Under the pieces are notes generated by a model. The model had not been told where the DNA came from and searched no databases. It saw only the letters and a list, made by a program, of their open reading frames with translations. Below, in pieces: positions 22,366 to 33,719 of a DNA stretch of 64,000 nucleotides. This DNA comes from Papaver somniferum. Its lineage: Eukaryota; Streptophyta; Magnoliopsida; Ranunculales; Papaveraceae. Where the stretch lies: NCBI RefSeq assembly GCF_003573695.1, contig NC_039366.1, forward strand, positions 161,886,770-161,950,769, written 5' to 3'. A program made the position numbers and the translations under genes. The first letter of the stretch is position 1; every line of letters begins with the position of its first letter.

Positions 22366-22945
22366 ACTAATCATCGAATTCATCGTCGTCGTCACGATCA
22401 TCATCCTCCATGGAATCCTCTTCAAGCTCTTCCTCAGAGTCACCAGAAACTTTTTCCAAGTGGTCTTCAGGATCATCATAAATTGCATTTAAATATTCAT
22501 CTTCTTCACGTTTGGTTCGGAGATCAGCTTTGGCCAATCGTTCAACTTTCATACTAGGTAGATATGGATTAACTTTGCGATCAGTGGGTTTCCAGACAGA
22601 CTAAACTTCTTCTGCGTCTGATTATAAGCTACACCATCGGCACAAGGACGAACCTCATCTTCAGCCGCTAGTCTCGCTTGCTGAAGTCGACGCCGTTTCT
22701 GCTGATAAGATGCGAGATTTTCATCTTCATCTATTTTCCTCTAAGATATATCATCACGCCTATGCTTCTCTTCCGCATCCATTAAAGCCAAGAAAGAGTT
22801 GATTTCACCACGGAAGACTCTCAGATGATCAAGAGACACACCATGTATCAGCTTTCCAGCATTCCTGAAAGATTGATTTATTTTGGCACGAACATCTGTA
22901 GAAGTTTTCTTCTTTAGCCTGGTATTTCTAGAGTGTTACACAGAA
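22366..22945 (-). pseudogene. Broken ORF for an acidic, coiled-coil protein
   Basis: The minus strand from about 22945 encodes a hydrophilic protein with KINQSFRNAGKLIHG, an alpha-helical RRRLQQARLAAEDEVRP segment, then a frameshift near 22590 into MKVERLAKADLRTKREEDEY and a very acidic end (EEELEEDSMEDDDRDDDDE) stopping at 22366. A premature TAG interrupts it near 22742. One stop and one frameshift in an otherwise coherent protein mark it as a pseudogene. It shares strand and neighbourhood with 20837-21816 and may belong to the same duplicated or captured segment. Function unknown. Confidence 0.45.
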
Positions 22946-24290
22946 GAGCCGGAAGAGTGGTTGTGACTATGAATAACTATTATCTGGGGCGAAAGATATG
23001 AAGTCATGGATACGTCAAAAACAAACACGTGAAAAAAACGGTAACAGTCCAACTTTACATGTTTACAATTTCACTAATTGTAGTGATTATAACGCGAAAA
23101 CTTTGAGAATTTGCTCGTTTCTTCAAACCTACAAAGACGAGCAAAAAAATCATTATTCAAAAAATCAAAACTTGATTTTATAAAACCGTGAACGATTCAC
23201 GTGATTCTCTACTGTGTGAACATCCACTAATTTTTCATAAAACCGTGAACAATTCACATAATTTTTCACCGTGTGAACATCCACCGATTTTCTATTGTGT
23301 GAACATCCACTATCAAATTATAAAAATTCACATAAAGATATTATTTCGTCGCAAATAATTGTTTATTTTCCACAATTGTTCAAAAATAAAAATTTGATTT
23401 TTACAAAAGAAAAAAAGTGAAACTCACATAAATTTTGTAAAATAAAATTTTGACGTGAATTACTCACGTAAATTAAAAAAAAACTTGTTTTCTCGTTCGG
23501 ACGAGCATTCGCCTATGGAACGAGAGTCTTTCCTATTTTTGTGAAAATCCGCATATTCAAAATAAAATTTTATTTTCATGAAAGCTCATAGAGAAAGTTT
23601 TCTTCACTGCAATTAGACCATGTCTATTCAAAAAACATATCTCTCTTGTGTTAGGGATTATTGTTCGTTTCTTTAACTAATGGACGGACGTTCGTTTCTA
23701 AAACAAAATCTCTTGTGAAAACTCACACGTATACGCATGCATGTACACGTGATTATTATTTTTTAAACATGAACAACTCATGAAAGTTAAGAAAATAAAT
23801 AAAAAATTCTCTTACCTGGTCGGTGCTGTCGGCCGGAATTGGGCCTGACGGTGATCGGCGGCTGGCAAAAAGAAAAAAAAGTCCTCCACTGCTCGGACGT
23901 GAGGGAGGTGAAGAGGAGAGATGGTCGGTCGGTCAAAGAAAATAATGAAAAAATGGGGTTTCTTCCCTTTTATAATAATTTTTATTTCCAAAACTTAATT
24001 AAACTCTTTTTCCTTTTTGGACCCCGTCCCATAAACGGTAAAATGACCAAAATTGGGCGTTCGACCACCCAAATCAACGGTGCCTCATCTCTTCACAATC
24101 GTCGGACGATGTTCTATCATACTACCAGAGTTCCTATTCAAACTATTGCTCGTGCGCGACAATGGAGCAAATCGAGGGTTCTGGTAATATCTCTTACGAC
24201 TAAGCTCAGTTGCTTATTTCAAGTGTAATCGGGAAAATGTCCATCCAGTGCTTACTGTGACTGTCTCTCACTAAGCAGGGGAATTAATAT
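22946..24290. other. Unassigned repeat-derived spacer
   Basis: No gene. At 23183-23310 there are two to three short direct repeats built from AAAACCGTGAAC, ATTCAC and GTGTGAACATCCAC. The remainder is A/T-rich with words such as ACGAGCA that also occur in the long-LTR family, so it may be decayed LTR sequence. Confidence 0.4.
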
Positions 24291-24552
24291 TGATGGTGGA
24301 TTTTCGACAAAGGCTAAATCGTAAAATCATGACCTTGCGTATTTCTGACACGACTTCAGACACATATGTGAAACTCATATTTTAGGATTCGTAAAAGCTC
24401 ATTACACAATCTCTGATCGAGCGTACACCCTCTTAGAGCACGCATGAATATGTGATTAGTAAATCCTCACAACCAAGCTTTCGACACTTCGCATATTTCA
24501 TGCTAGTATTGAGCGTTAACGTCTTCAGGATGTCTCAATGTTCCCTGACTAT
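24291..24552 (+). repeat. Long-LTR family, first part of a split LTR
   Basis: Begins TGATGGTGGATTTTCGACAA and aligns with the start of the intact solo LTR at 48039, up to CCCTGACTAT. There Copia copy C interrupts it. The LTR resumes at 33720. Confidence 0.7.
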
Positions 24553-25189
24553 TGTTAGAGCACTGCTCGGTCGAACTCGCAAGCGTTGCTATCTCAAGCT
24601 TGTTGTCAAGTTTAGTTGCCAAAACTATAAGTATTGATTTCTAGTCTACTTATAGCTATGTCTCGGACTAGGATAGAATGTGTAGTTGAGCATTAGACTT
24701 CACGGAGTTCATCGATTGAAGACGAATAACTACTAAGGGGATCTTGTGGAACTTCATCAACAAAAGGTATGTGGAGACTTGAACTCGTCTATCACTTATA
24801 AGTCTATTTCTATTCTATCTCCTATTGAGACAAAAGTCGTATAACTATATAGAATTTATGGTATACACATTTGATATTTCGAGCTGAGTTTAACTCGCTT
24901 ACATATTTCTCGAAATATGTGTTGGTAAGATTTTTCTTTAACCAAGTTCATCTTTATTCTTGACGAAAGTCAAAATATGATGATCATGTGAAAATCGCCT
25001 GGTAATATCTTACATGATTTGTTAGACAGTCATTTGATGTAGACTCGGAATGTTTCGTATTGATCTATTGATCACTTGAAAATTTCTTTGAATCTAATAG
25101 TTTGTGTGAGACAGCTATTCCCGTCTTCCAAGAATGTTTCAATGATTAAGATGGAGTTTAGAACGATTAATCATTAATTGAATATAGCA

Positions 25190-25440
25190 CAGTATGCGTA
25201 CTTGTATGCTAACTGTTGCAAGTTATTCAAAGTCCGAGAACCATAGTATGCATACCCGTATGCGTACTGGTTTGGTAGTTGAAGTCCGGGAACTTAGTAT
25301 GCATACCCGTATGCGTACCGGCGTAAAGTTCAAGTCCGGGAATTCAACTAAGTTTGGAGGTATGCGTACCCGTTCGCATACTGGCGAACCCAAACTATGT
25401 CCGGCCATTTAGGTATGCGTACCTGTTTGCATACTTGAGT
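25190..25440 (+). repeat. U3 palindromic repeats of copy C 5' LTR
   Basis: Five units with GTATGCGTAC / GTATGC-type inverted arms (near 25194, 25247, 25293, 25361, 25413), separated by AAGTCCGGGAA-type spacers. Copy A has three such units. Confidence 0.7.
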
Positions 25441-25867
25441 GGGTTAAGTTCTAAAATTGGTTTGTTCATGAACTAATACAATTATATATTTAGGAATGCA
25501 ATCTTTTGCAAACCGTGACTATAATGTTCATGAATTGATTCAAGTGAATCAAAATCGATTTTGCTTCAAATATGTATGATATACTTTTATGAGAATACAA
25601 ACTATTGAACAACTCCATAACTAGTTTCATTTGATTCATTTGAACTAGTTGTGATTAAGATGAACAAAGTTGATATGAAAGTGTTCATATGGATAAATTC
25701 GGTTAACTGTTGTTGAGCCAACTATCTGCACATGTTTGGGTACGGTTACTCATACCTAAATGAAGTCACATTTCATTTGTGTATAACAAGCTAAGTTCGA
25801 TCTAACAGTTGAAAGATATTAGCTTGACTCTAATCAGGTTTTCATCTAACGATGAATATTGAATGCC

Positions 25868-25917
25868 TTGTTACCAAGGTAACATTGATTGCAAACCCTG
25901 ATTTGAAGGCTATATAA
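25868..25917 (+). promoter_or_regulatory. LTR promoter of copy C: dyad plus TATA
   Basis: GTTACCAAGGTAAC (from about 25869) followed by TATATAA at 25911-25917, 1.36 kb into the LTR. The same pair is at 4787/4827 (A) and 32039/32080 (C 3' LTR). In LTR E the TATA persists (63246-63253) while the dyad is degraded. Confidence 0.6.
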
Positions 25918-27050
25918 GGGAAAACTCTAGCAACTGGGAAACCTAATCCCCACACCTCATGTGTGATACTAGTTGCGACTAGAGTCGATTCTCCTTTAAC
26001 CTAGTTTTTTCCTAAAACCATTATAGGTTAACGACTTAAAGACTTCATTGGGATTCTGAAGCCAGACCCAACTATTTTCTCTGTAGTTGTGTGTTCTGAT
26101 ATTACTTTGTTCTATCTTGTTGAGTACTATCTTCTCTAAGATTTGATCGGGATTTAATCTCCGATAGGTAAGATAAAAAGTAGTCACAAACATCTTCGTC
26201 TCATCGTTTGTGATTCCACAATATCTTGTTTCGCTTCCATACGATTAAGATTATTGTGAGGTGATTTATATTACTCAGATGTTCTTCGGGAATATAAGTC
26301 CGGTGTATCAATTGGTTCCTGTTCACCTTGATTTATCAAAAGACGGAACAAAAACTCGTAGGTATATCTGTGGGAGACAGATTTATCTATTCAATAGACT
26401 TTTCTGTGAGACATATTTGTTTATCAAGTCTTCGACTTTGGGTCGTAGAAACTCTTAGTTGTGCGTGAGATCAGCTAAGGGAATCAAGTGCGCAGAATCT
26501 GGTGTGGTTCAAGAGGCGTAAGGAACGCGACTGTACCTTAATCAGTGTAAGATTGGTTAGGGCTCAACTACATCCCAACCCTAAGTTAATTGGTAGTAGG
26601 CTAGAGTCTGTATCGGCTTAATACAGTGTGGTGTTCAAATCTGGACTAGGTCCCGAGGTTTTTATGCATTTGCGGTTTCCTCGTTAACAAAACTTCTGGT
26701 GTCTGTGTTATTTCTTTTCCGCATTATATTTTCATATAAGTGAAATATCACAGGTTGTGCGAAGTTCAATCAATTAGATAATCCAACCTTTGGTTGTTGA
26801 TATAAATTTATTGATACTTGGATATTGGTCTTTGGTACCATCCAAGTTATTTCTCATATTAATCCGGCTCACAGATTTCTATATGTTCGATTGCAGATGG
26901 ATTTGAGAAATTGAGATATAACTCTTGGATGTATTTTCCTGGATTGATTCTGACTGTCTAGTTGATTCTCTTGGATATATGTTTGAGTTAGTACATACAG
27001 ATTGCTTAAACGAAATATTGGGTGTGTTTGTTATACCCCCGGTTTTTCAA

Positions 27051-27066
27051 TTGGTGTCAGAGCAGG
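27051..27066 (+). other. Primer-binding site of copy C
   Basis: TTGGTGTCAGAGCAGG, one base after the LTR end. Differs by one base from the tRNA-Met site of copy B. Confidence 0.8.
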
Positions 27067-27117
27067 CAAACACGTTTAAGACCTCATAAGTCTGTGTTTG
27101 TAGCAATCTGACTCTAT

Positions 27118-28683
27118 GGACAGAAGTGCTATCTCTATAAACGTTCCACCAATCTTCGATGTCTCAAATTACTCATGGTGGAAATTGCTATGCGTGCTTT
27201 TCTACAAGCTCGTGATTTTCAAACATGGATTCGTGTTGTTAATGGCTATGATCCTCCGGTTGTTACAGAAGACGATGTAACTCTTCCAAAGGATATTGGT
27301 AAGTATGTGCCTGACGAGATCCTTGCTGCTAAGTAAAATTCCGACGGCCTAAATGCCATCATACATGCCATTACCCCAGATCTTCAACACCATGTGACTA
27401 CGTGCACTAAGTCTAAAGAATCCTGGGATATCATAGAAACTGTATTGGAAGGGAATTCCTTTGAGAAAGAACCTAGGCTTCAAAACATATGTTCTGATTG
27501 GGAAAACCTTTGTATGGCTGATGAAGATTCATTTGATGAGTTTAATCACAAAGCGTCTGAAATTGTTAATGCATCTTTTACGTTAGGTAAGACTATTCCT
27601 GAAAAGGACATTGTGATGAAAATTCTCAGATCCCTTCCAGCTAGATACAATTCTAAGAAGCATGCCATCGTTAAAGGAAATAACATTGATACCTTATCCA
27701 AAAATACTCTTGTTGGTAAGATAAAGATCTTTGATCATGAGCATACATCCAAATCTGGGAAGGATATTGCTTTCAAAGCACAAAAGAACACTAAATTACT
27801 TGATAAAAGTAAAAGTGTTGGCAACTCTGAAGTTGATGATATTGAGACTGATTCATCAGATGAAGATCTTGACAAGTCAGTTTCACTGATCACTAGATAG
27901 TTTGGAGATCTTCTGTTGAAGAGAAGGAAACAATTCATCAGAGATAATCCCAGGTCATCAGTCAAACCTCACGACCGTTCCCCTCCTAAAAACAGAGACA
28001 CCGTCGACGATGAGGATATGAAACAATTCTTCAAGTGTAAAGGTTTTGGTCATTTTGATAATGAGTGTCCAAATCGTAGAAAATACACTAGGAATAAAGG
28101 TCTTGCTGCAACTCTTGATGAGATGTTTGATCACTGTGATTCAGATGAAGAAAAGCCAAGTGTTGCACTCCTTAGTGAAAATATTGATTTTGATAATTTT
28201 AGGAATACGTACATCAATCTTGATATTCTTCCTGGAGAAACTTCGTCAATATCTATGGAGGATAAAATGGATTTTTCCCTGCCTACTGAAAATTCTATTT
28301 CGCATGTTTCAGGTACCTCATTTTGTTTAACAGCATGCTCAGTTATGGTGTCTGAACCATCCTCCACATTGACATGTTCTTATTGTACTTCTACGGGTCA
28401 TGAACTCTCTATGTGTTACAAGTATAAACATAAAGTAAGGTATGTCAATAAACTTCAACGGAGAGCAAATCGATTAGCAAACAAGCTCAAACTTGTTCAG
28501 AAGTCTAACTTATCTGAGGTAAGTAAACTCTTTTATTCCTCTCCGAAAAAGTTAATTTCTAAAGAACTAATTAGACCTCTCTGGAAAAGAAGAAGGTCTA
28601 AACATTATGTGGAAAAGGGTGTTAAGAATTCCATACAAGAAGTGTATGGTGGACAGATTATTGTTCACCCCAACACAACTTAA
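27118..28683 (+). pseudogene. gag: Gag of copy C, broken
   Basis: Starts MDRSAISINVPPIFD after the PBS. A one-base loss near 27185 shifts the frame, a TAA interrupts near 27334, the UBN2 gag domain follows (FDEFNHKASEIVN, ILRSLPARYNSKKHAI), and a TAG at 27898-27900 breaks it again. The frame resumes from about 27916 to 28683 with two knuckle-like sites. The first, FFKCKGFGHFDNEC, has lost its first cysteine; the second, CSYCTSTGHELSMC, is an intact CX2CX4HX4C. The C-terminus is basic (KRRRSKHYVEK). Three lesions in 1.5 kb mean it makes no full-length Gag. It is closest to copy A's gag but retains the middle segment that copy A lacks. Confidence 0.82.
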
Positions 28684-29064
28684 TTGTGTTGAAAATGCAT
28701 CTTGTCTCATGTGCCTGACTTCAAAGAGACAAGAGTTTTGCACTGTTCAGGCTTTAGGAAAAGAAAGTTTTTTTTTTTCTTTTTGTTGCTTTTGTTTTTT
28801 TTTTGAATTTTATTGATCTTTTCATATCATAAATTTGTATTGAAAAGAATTTCCTTTTCCATTAAAAAAGGGGTTAAAATTGACAATTCTACCTTCTTTA
28901 GGGTTATGAATTGGTCGTACGTGAATCCTTCTCTGTATATAGGTTTCGTACCCCAACATTCCTTTTTCCTTCCCTGAAAAACTCTTTTTATCAGAAGATT
29001 GCTTTTTGAGCTTTATTTGTGTATTTCTTTCACAATTCCATACTTGTATAGAGACTCCAAGCAT

Positions 29065-29311
29065 TATGTCGTATGATAGAAAAGATGTTAATATGATTGT
29101 TAAGTCATCAATCATGAAGGAAAAAAATAAGTCTCCTTCCTCTACAACTTTAGAGAGAAAAAGGAAGAATATGATGAAACCAAGGGCTATTCCCTCTAAT
29201 CTTCAGAAGTTTTCAGGTGTTCTTGAAGAGTTGAAGGAAACTAGGAAGGATATTAAGCAAATAAAGGTTATTGTTTTAAGGACTCTTGAGATTCAGAAGG
29301 CCCTGGTTTAA
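29065..29311 (+). CDS. Small coiled-coil ORF of copy C
   Basis: ATG at 29065 gives an 82-codon, strongly basic protein (ERKRKNMMKPRAIPSN) ending in a heptad-like helix (VLEELKETRKDIKQIKVIVL) and a TAA at 29309. It lies between gag and the polypurine tracts, as in copies A and B. Role unknown; RNA binding or multimerisation would fit the charge and the helix but is inference only. Remaining sequence to 30380 is non-coding. Confidence 0.4.
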
Positions 29312-30385
29312 CATCAGTTAAGAAAGTTTGTTGGAATTGACTCCTTTCTTCATGAACCTTATGTTCCAATGGGTGTTGACGACAAGGAGTTCGGGGACGA
29401 TAAAGAATTTTTCAGAGGATTTAATGTCTAGGAAAATTCTTATGTGAATTTATTCTTGTGTTTTAAGAAGGATAACTGGGGTTTGGAATAGCTTATTTTG
29501 TGATTACACATTGCTATTGCCAACGATTTTCATCTTGTAATGTTTTTAGATTTATTTATTTAAATTCTAAAGTTTATTTGAAAGATGATTTTGCAATATT
29601 AATCTTTATTGGTTTTATATATTGCAAAAATTGCTATGGGATATGTGTGTTTGCGTCCGTGAACTATGATTGTCCCATATATATCAAAAGTTAAGCCTAT
29701 TGTGTCATTATGCAAATATTGATGGAAGATAAGATGAACTTTTGATTTGCAAAGATTAAGTCTATGATATCATTATGCAAATATTGATGAAAAATAGAAT
29801 GAATCTTTGAATATTTCGCAGTATTGATATTTCCTGATCCACTTGTATGTGAAAGTACTGTGTGGCTCCGTAAGTTCTCTTATGTTGAGCATTTCCAACT
29901 AAATTAATCATATGTTCTCTTGTGGTTAATTTAATTGAGTTTTCTGGATACAAATTCATGTTTCATGTAATTTGTTAATGTCCAAATAAATCCTTCTTTT
30001 CTTGCAAAAGTAAGGTCCCTCTTGTTGTTCTTTCGGGAATGACATTTTATGGGGAAGAGTTCTTAATTGAACTTATGCTTAATTGCCAAATTTTTGTGGG
30101 GAGTGCGGCTGTGGAATATTATAGGAGTTTTCTTGTATCAAACTCCTTGATGAATACACTAAGTTTCGACTATGTGAAATCATCGAAACAAAGTTGATAT
30201 GTTCTCTTTTAGTCATGAAGTATCTCTCTGAGAATTTCATTATGATCCCACTAGTTTTCGTACCTTTGCCAATTTATTTTGACAAAAAGAGGGAGGACTA
30301 ATGTGTAGTTCATACTACAAATACATATGGATTACGGATCATTATGTAAGGGGTATTGGTTTCATTGTGAGATGAATTATTGACT

Positions 30386-30709
30386 AAGGGGGAGTGATAC
30401 ATATCACCGTAGGATTATTGTCAAAGTTGTGATACAATTGGACTTTAATGCTGTGTAATAATATTATGACATTGTATAACAATAATTGAGAATAATTGTT
30501 TTCTTATTGTTATGGCTACATATCATCAACAATTATGATGCTGATTTGAACACGTTTAGAATCACTGAAGTACTTGGAAGTGACGAAGATTTCAAGTAAT
30601 GTTGAAGAACCAAGGAAATCAAGCATTTTGATGAGAAGCTACAAAGTTTATTTATTTTGTAATTCATATGTATTGATAGTTTTGTCACTAAAATTGACAA
30701 AGGGGGAGA
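30386..30709 (+). other. Polypurine tracts of copy C
   Basis: AAGGGGGAG at 30386-30394 and AAAGGGGGAGA at 30699-30709, the latter one base before the 3' LTR. A degenerate run is seen near 30288. Confidence 0.75.
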
Positions 30710-30710
30710 T

Positions 30711-32196
30711 TGTTAGAGCACTGCTCGGTCGAACTCGCAAGCGTTGCTATCTCAAGCTTGTTGTCAAGTTTAGTTGCCAAAACTATAAGTATTGATTTCT
30801 AGTCTACTTATAGCTATGTCTTGGACTAAGATAGAATGTGTAGTTGAGCATTAGACTTCACGGAGTTCATCGATTGAAGACGAAGAACTACTAAGGGGAG
30901 CTTGTGGAACTTCATCAACAAAAGGTATGTGGAGACTTGAACTCATCTATCACTTAGAAGTATATTTCTATTATATCTCCTATTGAGACAAAATTCGTAT
31001 AGCTACATAGACTTTATAGTATACACATTTGATATTTCGAGCTGAGTTTGACTCGCTTACATATTTCTCGAAATATGTGTTGGTAAGCTTTCGATTTCAC
31101 CAAGTTCATGTTTATTCTTGACGAAAGTCAAAAGATGATCATGTGAAAATCGCCTGGTAATATCTTACATGATTTGTGTGACACAGTCATTTGATGTAGA
31201 CTCGGATTTTTTCGTATTGAACTATTGATCACTTTAAAATTGCTTTGAAGCTAATAGTTTGTGTAAGACAGTTATTCCCGTCTTCCAAGAATGTTTCAAT
31301 GATTAAGATGGAGTTTAAAACGATTAACCATTGATTGAATATAGCACAATATGCGTACTTGTTTGCTAACTGTTGCAAGTTATTCAAAGTCCGAGAACCA
31401 TAGTATGCATACCCGTATGTGTACTGGTTTGGTAGTTGAAGTCCGGGAACTTAGTATGCGTACCCGTATGCGTACCTGCGTAAAGTTCAAGTCCGGGAAT
31501 TCAACTGAGTTTGAAGGTATGCGTAGCCGTTCGCATACAGGCGAACCCAAACTATGTCCGACCACTTAGGTATGTGTACCCGTTTGCATACTTGAGTGGG
31601 TTAAGTTCTAAAATTGGTTTGTTCATGAACTAATACATTTATATATTAAGGAATGCAATCCTTTGCAAACCGCGGCTATAATTTTCATGAATTGATTCAA
31701 GTGAATCAAAATCGATTCTTTCTTCAGTTGTGTCTTGTATACTTCTATGAGAATATTAACAATTGAACAACTCTATGAGTAACACAATTAGATTCATTTG
31801 ATTATCAATTGATCTAGAAGCGTTAAGATGAACAAGGTTAAGAGAAAATTGTTCATATGGCTAACTTCGGTTAACTTTTATTGAGACAACTCAATATATA
31901 CGTTTAGGTACGGTTACCCATATCTAAATGAAGGTATATTTTATTTGTGTGTAAAAAGCTAAAGACCATCTAACGGTGGAAAGATATTAGCTTGAATCTT
32001 AAATCAGGTTTCATCTAACTGTGAATATTGAATGCTTTGTTACCAAGGTAACATTGATTTCAAACCCTGATTTCAAGACTATATAATGGAGAACTCTAGT
32101 AACTGGGAAACCTAATACCCACACCTCATGTGTGATACTAGTTGCGACTAGTGTCGATTCTCCTTTAACCTAGGTTTTTCCTAAAACCATTATAGT
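30711..32196 (+). repeat. 3' LTR of copy C, truncated
   Basis: Same start and course as 24553 onward, including GTATGC palindromes (31345-31595), dyad and TATATAAT (32080-32087). Ends at CCTAAAACCATTATA, about 1.0 kb short of a full LTR, where the inverted LTR begins. Confidence 0.8.
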
Positions 32197-33719
32197 CGAC
32201 TCTAGTCGCAACTAGGTTAAAGGAGAATCGAATGTAGTCGCAACTAGTATCACACATGAGGTGTGGGTATTAGGTTTACCTGTTGCTAGAGTTCTCCCTT
32301 ATATAGTCTTCAAATCAGGGTTTGCAATCAATGTTACCTTGGTAACAAAGCATTCGATATTCATAGTTAGATGAAACCTGATTTAAGATTCAAGCTAATA
32401 TCTTTTCAATGTTAGATGGTCTTTAGCTTGTTACACACAAATGAAATATACCTTCATTTAGATATGGGTAACCGTACCTAAACGTATATATTGAGTTGGC
32501 TCAATAACAGTTAACCGAAGTTAGTCATATGAACAATTTTCTCTTAACCTTGTTCATCTTAACACTTCTAGATAAATTGATAATCAAATGAATCTAATTT
32601 TGTTACTCATAGAGTTTTTCAATTGTTTATATTCTTATAGAAGTATACAAGATTCAATTGAAGCAAAATCGGATTGATTGAAAAGAATCAGTTCACGAAC
32701 ATTTTAGCCACGGTTTGCAAAGATTGCATTCCTTAATTTATAAATGTATTTGTTCATGAGTATGAAATCATACTTAACCAATTTACGAACTTGAACCACT
32801 TAATTTTGCAAACGGGTATGCGAACTTAAGTTCCGGACATTGTTCACAAGCCGACAGTTTGCAAACGGGTACACAAACTTTAGCTCCGGATCGAATTCAG
32901 TTGAAACCGTTTGTGAATGGGTACGAAAAATTGGTTCCCGGACTTCAACAATACATCAGTTTGCGAACGGGTATGCAAACTTAATTACCCTGACTTAAAC
33001 AGTTGAATAAGTTTGCGAACGAGTATGCAAACTACAGGTCCTGAATTCCGTCAAAACAGTTCGTACACTAAGTACACAAACCGTAATGTATACAGACATG
33101 GGTTTAACTCTTAACTCACATTTCAATCATTGAAACATTTTTAGAAGACGACAATAGCTTCCTCACATAAACTATTAGCTTATACGCAATTTTCTAGTGA
33201 TCGAATGATCAATACGAAACATTCCGAACCTACATCAAATGATTGTCTCACACAAATCATGTAACATGTTACCAGGTGATTTTCACATGATCATCTTTGG
33301 ACTTTCGTCAAGAATAATGATGAACGTGGTTAAAACAAAAAACTTTCCAACACATATTTCGAGAAAGATATAAGAGAGTTAAACTCAGCTCGAAATATCA
33401 AATGCGTATAATGTAAAGTCTATATAGCTATACGACTTTTGTCTCAATAGGAGATAGAATAGAATAGACTTCTGAGTGATAGATGAGTTCAAGTCTCCAC
33501 ATAACTTTTGTTGATGATGTTCCACAAGCTCCCCTTAGTAGTTCTTTGTCTTCAATCGATGAACGCCGTGAAGTCTAAAGCTCAACTACACATTCTATCC
33601 TAATCCGACGCATAGCTATAAGTAGACTTGAAATCAAGACTTATAGTTTTGACAACTACACTTGACAAACAATTTTGAGATAGCAACGCTTGCGAGTTCG
33701 ACCGAGCAGTGTTCTAACA
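32197..33719 (-). repeat. Inverted LTR D, head portion
   Basis: The minus strand reads from 33719 as TGTTAGAACACTGCTCGGTC and follows the Copia LTR for about 1.5 kb to the fold-back point. Its U3 repeats (32805-33080, core like TTTGCGAACGGGTATGC) differ from those of the facing LTR, so this is a different element's LTR and not a simple inverted duplicate. A small extra copy of CTAGTCGCAACTAG-like sequence sits at the junction. Confidence 0.8.

Larger units (their letters stand above)
24553..27049 (+). repeat. 5' LTR of copy C
   Basis: 2497 bases from TGTTAGAGCACTGCTCGG to GGTTTTTCA, with TG...CA ends, directly followed by a primer-binding site. It is the only complete LTR of this subfamily in the window and the reference for LTRs A, D and E. 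Confidence 0.85.
24553..33719 (+). mobile_element. Copia gag-only element C fused to an inverted LTR (D)
   Basis: 5' LTR 24553-27049, PBS, broken gag, small ORF, polypurine tracts, then a 3' LTR from 30711 that stops at about 32196 and meets a second LTR in inverse orientation (32197-33719). The internal region (27050-30710, 3.66 kb) has no pol genes. The whole block sits inside a long-LTR sequence of another family. No flanking target duplication is visible, as expected if the two outer borders belong to two different insertions. Confidence 0.8.

Noticed and set aside
30711..33719. Simple inverted duplication of one LTR
   Set aside because: The U3 arrays of the two arms differ in sequence, so the arms derive from different elements.
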